From Alphaproteobacteria bacterium (GTDB taxonomy: Bacteria > Pseudomonadota > Alphaproteobacteria > Caulobacterales > Aquidulcibacteraceae), in contig JAGWZE010000011.1 in NCBI GenBank assembly GCA_018969015.1, positions 32,282 through 96,281 on the forward strand: 64,000 bases of DNA, written 5' to 3'. Shown here piece after piece: positions 25,251-36,433 of this stretch. Numbering within the stretch: position 1 is the stretch's first letter; every line of letters begins with the position of its first letter. Made by a program: the position numbers and the translations under genes. Below the pieces are notes generated by a model, which was not told the DNA's origin, ran no database searches, and was given only the letters and a program-made list of their open reading frames with translations.

Positions 25251-26593
25251 TGCGCTATCTGCCTCTCACGCAACAGGACCGCGCCGAGATGCTGGCGCGC
25301 ATCGGTGCGGCGTCCGTCGATGATCTGTACACGGACGTGCCCGCCGTGGCGCGCCGCACGGGCCTCGTCGATTTGCCGCTGCACCAGGGCGAACTGCAGG
25401 TGGAGCGCGCGCTGAAGGCGATGGCCGCGAAGAACACGCCGGCGGGATCGACGGCGTTCTTCGTCGGCGCCGGCGCGTACCGCCACCACGTCCCGGCGAG
25501 CGTCGATCACCTGATCCAGCGTAGCGAGTTTCTCACCACGTACACGCCGTACCAGCCGGAAATCGCGCAGGGCACGCTGCAGATGCTCTACGAGTTCCAG
25601 ACGCAGGTGGCGCTGCTCACCGGCATGGAAGTCGCCAACGCGTCGATGTGGGACGGCTCCACCGCCACGGCCGAAGCCGCGATGATGGCCACGCGCGTGA
25701 CCAAGCGCGGCAAGGTCGTGCTCTCGGGCGGCCTGCATCCCCATTATGCCGACGTCACGAAGCTGATTTGCGACGCCAACAAGATCGCGGTCGCGGCCTG
25801 CCCGGCGGCGATCGACGGCGAGGCGAAGGTCGTCGACCTGATCGATTCCGACACCGCCTGCGTGATCGTCCAGACGCCCAACGTGTTCGGCACGATTACC
25901 GATCTCGCGGCGATCGCCGAAGCCGCGCACGCCAAGGGCGCGCTGCTCGTGGCGGTGTTCACCGAGTGCGTGTCGCTCGGCGCGGTGAAATCGCCCGGCG
26001 AGATGGGCGCCGACATCGTGGTGGGCGAGGGCCAATCGATCGGCAACGCGCTGAACTTCGGCGGGCCCTATGTGGGCCTCTTCGCCACGCGCGAAAAGTT
26101 CGTACGCCAGATGCCGGGCCGCCTCGCCGGCGAGACGGTGGATGCCGATGGCAAGCGCGGCTACGTGCTCACGCTCTCCACGCGCGAACAGCACATCCGC
26201 CGCGAGAAGGCCACGTCCAACATCTGCACCAACTCGGGCCTGTGCGCGCTCGCGTGGTCGATCCACATGACGCTGCTGGGCGAAGCCGGCCTGCGGCGTC
26301 TCGCGGTGCTCAACCACGAGCGCGCCTGTGATCTTGCCGACGCGCTGGGCGGCGTGAAGGGCGTGGAGGTGCTCACCCCGCGCTTCTTCAACGAGTTCGC
26401 GATCCGCCTGCCGAAGCGCGCCGATGCGGTCGTGGAGACGCTCGCCGCCAAGGGCGTGCTCGCGGGCGTGCCGTTCTCGCGCCTCGCGCCCGGGACCGGG
26501 TTGGACGACGTGCTGCTCGTCGCCGCCACCGAAACGAACACGGACGATGACGTCGCGCTCTATGCGCGCGAACTGAAAAAGGCGCTGGCATGA
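25250..26593 (+). CDS. gcvPA: glycine dehydrogenase (decarboxylating) subunit 1
   Basis: One half of the two-subunit P protein, which decarboxylates glycine with pyridoxal phosphate and loads the aminomethyl group on GcvH. 447 aa from ATG 25250 (MRYLPLT, the canonical start); the GTG just before at 25247 is also in frame. Family blocks seen: [47 protein letters not shown] and [22 protein letters not shown]. The catalytic Lys is not in this subunit. The gene overlaps gcvH and, at its end, gcvPB (ATGA). Confidence 0.95.
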   Translation: MRYLPLTQQDRAEMLARIGAASVDDLYTDVPAVARRTGLVDLPLHQGELQVERALKAMAAKNTPAGSTAFFVGAGAYRHHVPASVDHLIQRSEFLTTYTPYQPEIAQGTLQMLYEFQTQVALLTGMEVANASMWDGSTATAEAAMMATRVTKRGKVVLSGGLHPHYADVTKLICDANKIAVAACPAAIDGEAKVVDLIDSDTACVIVQTPNVFGTITDLAAIAEAAHAKGALLVAVFTECVSLGAVKSPGEMGADIVVGEGQSIGNALNFGGPYVGLFATREKFVRQMPGRLAGETVDADGKRGYVLTLSTREQHIRREKATSNICTNSGLCALAWSIHMTLLGEAGLRRLAVLNHERACDLADALGGVKGVEVLTPRFFNEFAIRLPKRADAVVETLAAKGVLAGVPFSRLAPGTGLDDVLLVAATETNTDDDVALYARELKKALA

Positions 26594-28149
26594 CCCAACT
26601 TCGCTCCACCCGCGGCGTCTCCGGCGGCGCGGCCGATTTCGAGACCGTGTCCGGCTCGCGCGGCGGTCTGCAGGCCACGTGGCTGCTGTTCGAGTACGGC
26701 GCCGTCGATCGCTCGGGCGTGGATCTTCCCGCGCCGAAGGGCCGTCCTGATCGCCTCGGCGGTCTCGCGCGCACCGCGCCGATCGGCGTGCCCGGCCTCT
26801 CCGAGCCTGAAGCCGTGCGCCATTATGTGCGCCTCTCCCAGCGCAACACGGCGATCGATCTCGGCGTGTTTCCGCTCGGCTCGTGCACGATGAAGCACAA
26901 CCCGCGCCTCAACGAGCGCATGGCCCGCCTGGACGGCTTCGCCGACATCCACCCGCTGCAGCCCGTCTCGACGGTGCAGGGCGCGCTCGCCTTGATGCAG
27001 GAGCTGTCGCGCTGGCTCACCTCGCTCACCGGCATGCCGGCGGTGGCGCTGTCGCCCAAGGCCGGCGCCCACGGCGAGTTGTGCGGCATGCTCGCCATCC
27101 GCCAGGCGTTGATCGCGCGCGGTGAGGGCGAAACGCGCCGGCGCGTGCTCGTGCCCTCCGCCGCGCATGGCACCAACCCGGCCACGGCCGCGGCCTGCGG
27201 CTTCATCGTCGATGAAGTTCCGGGCACGGAGGATGGCCGCGTCGATGTCGAAGCGTTCAAGGCCAAGCTCGGCCCGGACGTCGCGGCGGTGATGCTCACC
27301 AACCCCAACACCTGCGGCCTGTTCGAGCGCGACGTGAAGGCGATCGCCGATCTCATCCACGAGGCGGGCGGCTACTTCTACTGCGACGGCGCGAACTACA
27401 ACGCCATCGTCGGCCGCGTGCGGCCGGGCGATCTCGGCGTCGACGCCATGCACATCAACCTGCACAAGACGTTCTCGACGCCGCACGGCGGCGGCGGGCC
27501 GGGCGCGGGGCCGACGGTGCTTTCCGAGCGCCTCGCGCCGTTCGCGCCGGTGCCTTACGTCGTCGCCGACGGCGAGGGCTTCAAACTGGTGGAGCACGTC
27601 GAAGGCCAGGAGTTCGGCCGCATGGTCGCGTTCCACGGCCAGATGGGCATGTTCGTGCGCGCGCTCGCCTACATGATGAGCCACGGCGCCGACGGCCTGC
27701 GCCAGGTCGCGGAAGACGCCGTGCTGAACGCCAACTACGTGCTGGCGCGCCTCAAGGACGCGTTCGACGCGCCGTTCGCGAAGTACGGCCCGTGCATGCA
27801 CGAAGCGCTGCTCTCGGACAAAGAGCTGCGCGCCCACGGCCTCGAAACCGTCGATCTTGCCAAGGCGCTGATCGACGAGGGCTTCCATCCGATGACGGTC
27901 TATTTCCCGCTCGTCGTGCATGGCGCCATGCTGATCGAGCCCACCGAAACGGAGAGCAAGACCGAGCTCGACCGCTTCTGCGACGTAATGCTCGCGCTCG
28001 AGGCCCGCGCGGAAGCCGGCGAGGTCGAGTTCTTCAAGACGAGCCCGCGCCTCGCGCCGGTGCGCCGCCTCGACGAGACCCGCGCCGCGCGTCAGCCGAA
28101 GCTGCGCTGGAAGGCGGAAGAGGCCGCAATGAAACAGGCGGCGGAGTGA
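26590..28149 (+). CDS. gcvPB: glycine dehydrogenase (decarboxylating) subunit 2
   Basis: PLP-binding half of the P protein, 519 aa. The PLP lysine is in [19 protein letters not shown] near residue 293. Other family blocks: [14 protein letters not shown] near 100, [24 protein letters not shown] near 195 and [10 protein letters not shown]. Start ATG overlaps the gcvPA stop. The last codons (GCG GCG GAG TGA) and the first hairpin behind the gene are shared with the LLM monooxygenase gene end at 17.5 kb, including the stop codon. Last gene of the operon. Confidence 0.96.
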   Translation: MTQLRSTRGVSGGAADFETVSGSRGGLQATWLLFEYGAVDRSGVDLPAPKGRPDRLGGLARTAPIGVPGLSEPEAVRHYVRLSQRNTAIDLGVFPLGSCTMKHNPRLNERMARLDGFADIHPLQPVSTVQGALALMQELSRWLTSLTGMPAVALSPKAGAHGELCGMLAIRQALIARGEGETRRRVLVPSAAHGTNPATAAACGFIVDEVPGTEDGRVDVEAFKAKLGPDVAAVMLTNPNTCGLFERDVKAIADLIHEAGGYFYCDGANYNAIVGRVRPGDLGVDAMHINLHKTFSTPHGGGGPGAGPTVLSERLAPFAPVPYVVADGEGFKLVEHVEGQEFGRMVAFHGQMGMFVRALAYMMSHGADGLRQVAEDAVLNANYVLARLKDAFDAPFAKYGPCMHEALLSDKELRAHGLETVDLAKALIDEGFHPMTVYFPLVVHGAMLIEPTETESKTELDRFCDVMLALEARAEAGEVEFFKTSPRLAPVRRLDETRAARQPKLRWKAEEAAMKQAAE

Positions 28150-28169
28150 CGGCGCCCTAGGCGCCGTCA
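28147..28169. repeat. stop-codon hairpin attached to palindromic element
   Basis: TGACGGCGCC, loop CTA, GGCGCCGTCA: a perfect 10-bp stem that begins with the gcvPB stop codon. It matches the hairpin at 17521-17543 except in the loop, and the six bases before it (GCGGAG) are also shared. Confidence 0.85.
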
Positions 28170-28206
28170 TCCTGGGCTCGCGCCCCGCGCGAGACCGGGA
28201 TCCAGA
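28166..28206 (+). repeat. palindromic element type A, copy 4
   Basis: GTCATCC, stem ATCCTGG and CTCGCGC paired with GCGCGAG and CCGGGAT around one mismatch, loop CCC, then CCAGACG. It follows the gcvPB stop-codon hairpin and shares its GTCA. Confidence 0.85.
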
Positions 28207-28230
28207 CGTCTCAGGTCGAGACCCGATTCC

Positions 28231-28355
28231 CCTCCCCAGCGGGGAGGAACCAGGGATGGGGAGATCAGGCGCTGCGCGTCACGTCGGAGCACGTGCCGCA
28301 GCTCCCATCTCTCCCTCCCAACCCTCCCCCGCTGGGGGAGGGCTTCGGAAGCCGC
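28231..28355. repeat. imperfect long inverted repeat, MITE-like
   Basis: The left end carries CCTCCCC-AGC-GGGGAGG (28231-28247) followed by a GGGATGGGGAGAT-type stretch. The right end carries the reverse complement order, ending in CCCTCCCCC-GCT-GGGGGAGGG (28322-28342). The two hairpins are inverted copies of each other about 75 bp apart. The region between has no gene. Confidence 0.65.
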
Positions 28356-28368
28356 AACACCAAAAACA

Positions 28369-28400
28369 AAAACCCCGGCCGCATCCGCGTCCGGGGTTTT
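28369..28400. terminator. bidirectional terminator between gcvPB and atpF
   Basis: AAAACCCCGG and CCGGGGTTTT pair perfectly over 10 bp with a 12-base loop. The A/T runs at both ends make it work on either strand, so it can end the glycine cleavage operon (+) and the F0 operon (-). Confidence 0.85.
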
Positions 28401-28423
28401 GCATTTCTACGTTGCTTAGCGCC

Positions 28424-28996
28424 TCACGCGATCTTGCGCGACAGCTCCTGAACGCCGCGCTGGATCAGCGCGCCTTGCTTGCCGGCGTCGCCAAGATCCG
28501 CTTTCAGGAGGCGCTCGGCGGCGATGATCGCCGCGTCCGCGGCTGCGGCTTTCACGTCCGCCTGGGCCTGCGCTTCGGCGCGCGCGATGCGCTCCTCCGC
28601 CTGCTTCTCGCGGCGCGCCAGATCGGCGGCGAGCGCCTTCTCGGCGTCGGCCCGCAGCGCGGCCGCATCCGCTTTCGCCTGCGCGACGATGTCGGCGGCT
28701 TCCTTCTCGGCGGCGGCGTGCTTGGCCTTGTAGCTCTCGAGCAGGGCCAGCGCGTCCTTGCGCAGGGCCTCCGCGTCGTCGAGCTCCTTCTTGATCGACG
28801 CCGCGCGGTCGTCGAGCCCCTTCAGGATCGCGACGTGCGCCTTGGACGCATAGACGATCGCGAAGAACAGCAGCAGGCCATAGAGCACGAAGTACTTGGG
28901 ATCCGTCAGGAACGGATTGCCGGCTGCGTGCTTGCCCGCTTCGCCGGCCGCGGGCGCGGCGGCGGAGATGGCGGCAAGGAGGAGGGCGTCGATCAT
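28424..28996 (-). CDS. atpF: ATP synthase F0 subunit b
   Basis: Peripheral-stalk subunit, 190 aa. A short N-terminal segment and a single membrane helix (about 35-52, FVLYGLLLFFAIVYA) are followed by a long charged Ala/Lys/Glu helix that forms the stator coiled coil. It overlaps the b' gene by ATGA and is the last gene of the atpI-B-E-b'-b operon. The neighbouring bidirectional terminator lies 24 bp after its stop. F1 genes are not in this window, as usual for alphaproteobacteria. Confidence 0.93.
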   Translation of the reverse strand: MIDALLLAAISAAAPAAGEAGKHAAGNPFLTDPKYFVLYGLLLFFAIVYASKAHVAILKGLDDRAASIKKELDDAEALRKDALALLESYKAKHAAAEKEAADIVAQAKADAAALRADAEKALAADLARREKQAEERIARAEAQAQADVKAAAADAAIIAAERLLKADLGDAGKQGALIQRGVQELSRKIA

Positions 28997-29478
28997 GCGG
29001 CCCTCCCGGCAAGCTTGGCGGCGATCGCGGCGCCGACGTCCTCGGCCGCTTCTTTCGCGGCCTTGAGACCTTCGGCGCGTTGCGCGGCCAGACGTTGTTC
29101 GGCGGCGTCGAGACGCTGCGCGAGCTTGGCGTCGGCTTCGGCCGTCGCTTTCGCGCGCTCGGCGGCGGCTTCCGCGCGGACCTGATCCGCAAGCTTGCGG
29201 GCTTCGGCCTTCGCGGTGGCGAGCGCCTTTTCGTACGCGGCGATCGCAGCCTGCGCGTCCGCGTTCGCGGCCGCCGCGGCGTCGACATCCGACTTGATCT
29301 TGTTCGCGCGCGTCTCGATCACGCCCGAGAGCTTCGGCAGCAGCGCCTGGCTCAGGAGGAAATAGAGCAGCGTGAAGAACACCGCGAGCCAGAAGATCTG
29401 GCTCGGGAAGTAGGACGCGTCGAGCTGCGGCAGCCCTGGGGCCGCCGCCGCTTCCGCCGCATAGAATACAGCCGCCAC
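28993..29478 (-). CDS. atpF': ATP synthase F0 subunit b'
   Basis: 161-residue second b-type stator subunit. GLPQLDASYFPSQIFWLAVFF at residues 14-34 is the b' signature, with one membrane helix (about 27-47), then a long Ala-rich coiled coil. Separate b and b' genes are typical of alphaproteobacteria and chloroplast-type enzymes. Order places it between atpE (21 bp gap) and atpF (4 bp overlap). Confidence 0.93.
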   Translation of the reverse strand: MAAVFYAAEAAAAPGLPQLDASYFPSQIFWLAVFFTLLYFLLSQALLPKLSGVIETRANKIKSDVDAAAAANADAQAAIAAYEKALATAKAEARKLADQVRAEAAAERAKATAEADAKLAQRLDAAEQRLAAQRAEGLKAAKEAAEDVGAAIAAKLAGRAA

Positions 29479-29499
29479 GGTCAGGCGCCTTTCAGTTGA

Positions 29500-29751
29500 T
29501 TACTGAGCGCCGATGCCGAGCAGCAGCATGATCGCGATGACGAAGCCGAACAGGCCCGCCGCTTCGGCGAGACCGGCGCCGACGAACAGGTTGCCGGTTT
29601 GGCTCGGGGCCGCGGACGGGTTGCGCATCGCGCCTTCGAGGTACGAGGCGAAGATGTTGCCCACGCCGATGGCCGCGCCCAGGAGGGCGAAGCAGGCGAG
29701 GCCGGCGCCGATGAAACGGCCCATGAGGGCGAGGTCGTTGGAAGCTTCCAT
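29500..29751 (-). CDS. atpE: ATP synthase F0 subunit c
   Basis: 83-residue proteolipid forming the rotating c-ring. Two membrane helices (about 10-36 and 55-80) joined by the polar loop ASYLEGAMRNP, with the proton-binding carboxylate E63 (GLAEAAGLF). The glycine-rich first helix (GAAIGVGN) allows tight ring packing. No sodium-binding signature (the Gln/Thr or Ser positions near E63 are Ala), so it should be proton-driven. Confidence 0.95.
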   Translation of the reverse strand: MEASNDLALMGRFIGAGLACFALLGAAIGVGNIFASYLEGAMRNPSAAPSQTGNLFVGAGLAEAAGLFGFVIAIMLLLGIGAQ

Positions 29752-29820
29752 GGTCGTCGTGCTCCTATGCGGGATGTTTCGCCGCCCCCCATTCCCCGGT
29801 AGGGCGCGCGATCTGGGGCC

Positions 29821-30579
29821 TCAGTGGTGCGGGTCGTGCACCACTTCGGAGAGGTAGATGCAGGTGAGGATGGTGAAGACGTAGGCTTGCAGGCCCGCGA
29901 CGAGGAACTCGAGCGCGGTGACGCCGACGACACCCACCGTCGAGCCGATCGCGGCCAGGAGGCCCGCGCCGCCGGCGGCGAGGCCGAGCGGGATGAAGCT
30001 CGCAAGGACCTTCAGCATCGTGTGGCCGGCCAGCATGTTGGCGAACAGACGGATCGCCAGCGTGAACGGACGGATGAGGAAGGAAATGAATTCGATCAGC
30101 GCGATCAGCCAGGCGATCCACCAGGGCGCGCCGGACGGCCAGAACCGCGAGAAGAAGCCGATGCCGTTCTTCGAAAAGCCCACGAGCAGCACGATGCCGA
30201 ACACCAGGATCGCCAGCGCGCCGGTGATCGAAAGGTGGCTCGTCACCGTGAAGGCGAGCGGGCTCATGCCGATCAGGTTGAGCGTCAGGATGAAGGAGAA
30301 CAGCGTAAAGATCAGCGGGAAGAACTTCATCCCGTCATGGCCGATCGTGCTTTCGACCGTGTTGCGGACGAAGCCGTAGAACAGCTCAACGACCGACTGC
30401 GACCGCGTCGGGACGAGCTTGGCGTCGCGCGTGGCGAACCAGATCAGCCCGACGATGATCGCCACCGCCACCGCCATCCACATCGCGGCGTTGGTGAAGG
30501 AAATGTCGTGGCCCGCCAGCTCGAGCGGCAACATCCGCTTGAGCTGGAACTGGTGCATCGGGTCCGCTTCGATCCGCAC
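29821..30579 (-). CDS. atpB: ATP synthase F0 subunit a
   Basis: 252-residue membrane subunit with the proton half-channels. Five to six hydrophobic helices; the essential Arg is in TLAIRLFANMLAGH (near 195). N-terminal DPMHQFQL is typical of alphaproteobacterial AtpB. I start at GTG 30579, which has a GGAGCGGA site; ATG 30558 (MHQFQLK) is the alternative. It follows atpI by 18 bp and precedes atpE by 69 bp. Confidence 0.94.
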   Translation of the reverse strand: MRIEADPMHQFQLKRMLPLELAGHDISFTNAAMWMAVAVAIIVGLIWFATRDAKLVPTRSQSVVELFYGFVRNTVESTIGHDGMKFFPLIFTLFSFILTLNLIGMSPLAFTVTSHLSITGALAILVFGIVLLVGFSKNGIGFFSRFWPSGAPWWIAWLIALIEFISFLIRPFTLAIRLFANMLAGHTMLKVLASFIPLGLAAGGAGLLAAIGSTVGVVGVTALEFLVAGLQAYVFTILTCIYLSEVVHDPHH

Positions 30580-30597
30580 GCCGTTCCGCTCCGATCC

Positions 30598-30972
30598 TCA
30601 TGTCCCGTCCGGCTTGTCTGGGCCGGCCGCGGGTGGCGCGCTTTGCGCCGAAAGTCGAGTGGCGGCCGTCCCGGCGCGCCACATTCCGATGGCGAACCCG
30701 AGAAAGAGCCCCGCCAGAAGGCCGAGCGGCAGCGTTCCGAACAGACGGTCCGCGCCGTAGCCGATGACCCCGACGACCGCGACGGCCGCCACAAGGTCGA
30801 TCATGATGCGCCACGCCGCGCCAGCCGTGCGAGCGGCCGCGGCCTTTTCGGCCCGGTCCGCGCGGTTTTTGGCTTCGGCTTCGCGCTTGGCCAAAGCGGT
30901 CTTAACGCCTTGATCGAGCGCCACGAGGCGATCAGTCTCGCTTGTCGTTTGGGGATCTTCCGAATCCGGCAT
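30598..30972 (-). CDS. atpI: ATP synthase assembly protein I
   Basis: 124-residue protein with a charged Lys/Ala/Glu-rich N-terminal half and two membrane helices (about 56-75 and 82-103, WRIMIDLVAAVAVVGVIGYG and LPLGLLAGLFLGFAIGMW). In related bacteria AtpI helps assemble the c-ring. ATG 30972 is chosen; the upstream frame is open but runs through the promoter. First gene of the F0 operon. Confidence 0.9.
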   Translation of the reverse strand: MPDSEDPQTTSETDRLVALDQGVKTALAKREAEAKNRADRAEKAAAARTAGAAWRIMIDLVAAVAVVGVIGYGADRLFGTLPLGLLAGLFLGFAIGMWRAGTAATRLSAQSAPPAAGPDKPDGT

Positions 30973-30997
30973 GACCCTGCCCCCGCAAGCGCGGCGG

Positions 30998-31025
30998 ACC
31001 ATACAAACCGCGCCCCTTCTGTCAA
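30998..31025 (-). promoter_or_regulatory. promoter of the F0 ATP synthase operon
   Basis: On the minus strand a consensus -35 TTGACA (31025-31020) and -10 TATGGT (31003-30998) are separated by 16 bp. The predicted start lies about 18 bp before the atpI ATG. Visible directly in the sequence; activity is inferred. Confidence 0.7.
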
Positions 31026-31147
31026 GCAAAGGGCGCGTGTTCCGCCATATACGCCGCAGGGCGGCCAAGCCATGCCCTGCGGGGTAAAGGACGCGCCCAC
31101 GATTGGGCCCTTGACATGGGGCGGCGGCGCGGGGCGGAGAAGGCGCC

Positions 31148-33217
31148 ATGGCCGAACTGCTGCTCGAATTCTTCTCCGAGGAAATCCCCGCCCGCATGCA
31201 GGCGCGCGCCGAGGCCGATCTCGAGCGCCTGCTGATGGACAAGCTTACCGGCGCCGGCCTGCTGCCGGAGGCGGTGAAGGCGTTCGCCGGTCCCCGCCGC
31301 CTCGCGGCCGTGGTCGACGGGCTGCCGGCCCGCTCGCCCGACATCGCCGAGGAGCGCAAGGGCCCGCGCGTCGGCGCGCCGGAGGCCGCGATCCAGGGAT
31401 TCTTGAAGAGCGCCGGCCTCGCCTCGATCGATGAGGCCGAGATCGTCGAGGACAAGAAAGGCGCGAGCTACGTCGCCAAGATCCGAAAGCCCGGCCGGCC
31501 CACGCCCGAGATCGTCGCCCAGATCGTGCCGGAGATCGTGCGCGCGTTCCCGTGGCCGAAATCGATGCGCAGCGCCGATCAGGACCTTTACTGGGTGCGG
31601 CCGCTGCAGCGCATCGTCTGTGCGTTCGATGGCGAGGCCGTGCCCGTCGAGCTGCCCGGCGTCGCGAGCGGGCGCACCACCAGCGGCCATCGTTTCCACG
31701 CGCCGGCGCCGTTCGAGGTGCGCCGATTCGAGGACTACGAGGCCCAGCTGCGCGCCGCCCGCGTGCTCGTGCGCCGCGAGGAGCGCAAAGCCGTCATCCT
31801 GCAGGAAGCCCGGACGCTCTGCGCCGCGCAGGAGCTCGAACTCGTCGAGGATGCGGGCCTTCTGGAAGAAGTGGCGGGCCTCGTCGAATGGCCCGTGGTG
31901 CTGATGGGCCAGATGGACCCCGCCTTCCTCGATCTGCCGGGGGAGGTGATCCGCCTCACCATGCGCACGCACCAGAAGTACTTCGCCGTGCGCGACCCCA
32001 AGACGGGCCGCCTGGCGCCGAAATTCATCACGGTGGCGAACGTCGAGGCCAAGGACGGCGGGGCGGTGATCGCGGCCGGCAATGCCCGCGTTCTCTCCGC
32101 GCGCCTCAACGACGCGCGATTCTTCTGGGACGGCGATCTCAAGACGCCGCTCGACGACGAGGGGCGCGTCGCCAAGCTCGAGCAGATCGTCTTCCACCAG
32201 AAGCTCGGCACGGTGTGGGACAAGGTCGAGCGCGTGAAGGCGCTGGCCGTGGAGCTGTGCGCCGCGACGAAGGCCGATCCCAAGCTCGTCGCCCGCGCTG
32301 CGGAACTCGCGAAACTCGACCTCGTGACGGAAACCGTCGGCGAGTTCCCCGAACTGCAGGGCCAGATCGGCCGGCAGATCTTTTTGACCCAATCCCTCCC
32401 GGCGTCATCCTCGGCGGCGAAAGCCGCCGGGGATCCAGGAGCGGCAGCCGCGGTCGAAAGCATCGCCGCCGCGATCGAAGACCACTACCGCCCGCTCGGC
32501 CCCAACGACCGCATCCCGACCGATCCGGTCGCCATCACCCTCGCGCTGGCGGACAAGCTCGACACGCTCACGAGCTTCTGGGCGATCGACGAAAAGCCGA
32601 CGGGCTCGAGCGATCCTTATGCGCTCCGCCGCGCGGCGCTGGGCATCGTCCGTATTCTTCTTCAGGGCGACGTCCGCCTGCCGATCCAGAATCGCGACCT
32701 GCTGCCGTTCCTCGCCGACCGACTGAAGGTTCAGCTCCGCGAGCAGGGCGTCCGGCACGACCTCGTGGATGCGGTGTTCGCCCAGGGCGACGACGACCTC
32801 GTCCGCATCGCGGCGAAGGTGGAGGCGCTGCAGGCGTTCCTCAAAACCGAGGACGGCGCGAATCTCCTGGCGGGCTATCGCCGCGCTGCGAACATTCTCG
32901 CGGCCGAGGCCAAGAAGGGGAAGGGCGTCGAGGCCGGTTGGTCTTTCGACGCCGCGGCCCTTGCCGAGCCGGCCGAAAAGGCGCTCGCCGCGGCCCTCGC
33001 GAAGGCCGTCCCGGCGGCGAAAAAAGCCGTCGACGCCGAGGACTTCGCCGGCGCCATGACGGCGCTCGCGGCCTTGCGCGGCCCCGTCGACGCTTTCTTC
33101 GAGTCGGTGCTCGTTAACGCCGACGACGCTATGCTGCGGCGCAACAGAATGTTGCTTTTGTCCCAAATCCGTGACGCTTTGCACGCCGTCGCGGACTTCT
33201 CGAAGATCGAGGGGTAG
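31148..33217 (+). CDS. glyS: glycyl-tRNA synthetase beta subunit
   Basis: Beta chain of the alpha2beta2 glycyl-tRNA synthetase, 689 aa. [15 protein letters not shown] at the start, [32 protein letters not shown] and [14 protein letters not shown] are family blocks. Around residues 419-431 an extra segment ([13 protein letters not shown]) is encoded by a type A palindromic element in frame; relatives read straight from the LQG-Q region to [12 protein letters not shown]. The alpha-subunit gene glyQ, usually directly upstream, is not here: the 175 bp upstream reach the divergent ATP operon. The gene sits before ppdK. Confidence 0.95.
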   Translation: MAELLLEFFSEEIPARMQARAEADLERLLMDKLTGAGLLPEAVKAFAGPRRLAAVVDGLPARSPDIAEERKGPRVGAPEAAIQGFLKSAGLASIDEAEIVEDKKGASYVAKIRKPGRPTPEIVAQIVPEIVRAFPWPKSMRSADQDLYWVRPLQRIVCAFDGEAVPVELPGVASGRTTSGHRFHAPAPFEVRRFEDYEAQLRAARVLVRREERKAVILQEARTLCAAQELELVEDAGLLEEVAGLVEWPVVLMGQMDPAFLDLPGEVIRLTMRTHQKYFAVRDPKTGRLAPKFITVANVEAKDGGAVIAAGNARVLSARLNDARFFWDGDLKTPLDDEGRVAKLEQIVFHQKLGTVWDKVERVKALAVELCAATKADPKLVARAAELAKLDLVTETVGEFPELQGQIGRQIFLTQSLPASSSAAKAAGDPGAAAAVESIAAAIEDHYRPLGPNDRIPTDPVAITLALADKLDTLTSFWAIDEKPTGSSDPYALRRAALGIVRILLQGDVRLPIQNRDLLPFLADRLKVQLREQGVRHDLVDAVFAQGDDDLVRIAAKVEALQAFLKTEDGANLLAGYRRAANILAAEAKKGKGVEAGWSFDAAALAEPAEKALAAALAKAVPAAKKAVDAEDFAGAMTALAALRGPVDAFFESVLVNADDAMLRRNRMLLLSQIRDALHAVADFSKIEG
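32404..32439 (+). repeat. palindromic element type A, copy 5, in frame inside glyS
   Basis: GTCATCC, a 12-base stem (ATCCTCGGCGGC, loop GAAA, GCCGCCGGGGAT) and CCAGG, identical in plan to the intergenic copies. It is read in the glyS frame as [12 protein letters not shown] without a stop. Confidence 0.85.
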
Positions 33218-33300
33218 GGCGACGAAGGGTCGACGTTGGCGCAAACGCCCCTCCCGCTCCGACAGGCGGGCGGGTTCGAAACCGCCCCGCTTCGCGCTAC

Positions 33301-33339
33301 GTCATCCTCGGCCGAGCGAAGCGAGGTCGGGGATCCAGA
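33301..33339 (+). repeat. palindromic element type A, copy 6
   Basis: GTCATCCTCGG, a loop region GAGCGAAGCGA, then TCGGGGATCCAGA. The outer ten bases pair with two G-T wobbles. It lies in the 249 bp between glyS and ppdK. Confidence 0.8.
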
Positions 33340-33466
33340 CGTGTGCGCCTCCGGCTCCTGGCTCCCCGTCGTCTGCGGCGACGAGGACGACGGCGACGGC
33401 GGAGCAGGGGTTGGGTGAAACGCCGGCATCGGTTCGGCGATCAGGGACGTGATCGAGGAACGCACG

Positions 33467-36130
<2,664 letters not shown>

Positions 36131-36433
36131 AACGCGGCCGAGTGTCGCGCAGGCGCCACAGCTGACCGAACGGTGATCGACGCCTTAGGCGCCTGACTTC
36201 CAGGCGTTTTCCCCTTTTCGTTCCCGTTGATGTGGTTAACCGGCGAGATGATTCGTTAAATTATTGTCAATCCCAGGCGGCGCGTCTCCGCTATAATTCA
36301 CGGGATAATTTTGGTGTTCGTGCTTGGGGCTGGGGCGTCGCAGGCACGCAAAACAAAAGACCTGGCGGCTCTTTTGCAGGGGATGCTTACCCACTGCTTA
36401 AGGCCGTTAAGGCCTGAGTAAGGAAGTGCGTGG
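36131..36433. other. intergenic region between ppdK and sleB
   Basis: It contains the ppdK terminator (36190-36210), an unusually A+T-rich stretch (about 36225-36310), a perfect TATAAT at 36292-36297 with no good -35 at the right distance, two isolated TTAA boxes and a small AGGCC/GGCCT hairpin near 36403. No gene is seen. Confidence 0.6.
36190..36210 (+). terminator. terminator after ppdK
   Basis: CGCCTG and CAGGCG pair over 6 bp with a 5-base loop (ACTTC), followed by TTTTCCCCTTTT. It lies 59 bp after the ppdK stop. Confidence 0.7.

Noticed and set aside
31111..31116. TTGACA upstream of glyS as a -35 box
   Set aside because: The position 17 bp downstream is GCGGAG, with no -10 similarity, so I do not call a promoter.
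33269..33290. Stretch GGGTTCGAAACC resembling a tRNA T-arm
   Set aside because: No acceptor stem, D-arm or anticodon arm can be formed upstream; it is a simple palindromic GC-rich stretch.
36236..36262. TTAA boxes as a CtrA site upstream of the SleB gene
   Set aside because: The two TTAA are 16 bp apart, not the 7 bp of the CtrA consensus TTAA-N7-TTAA.
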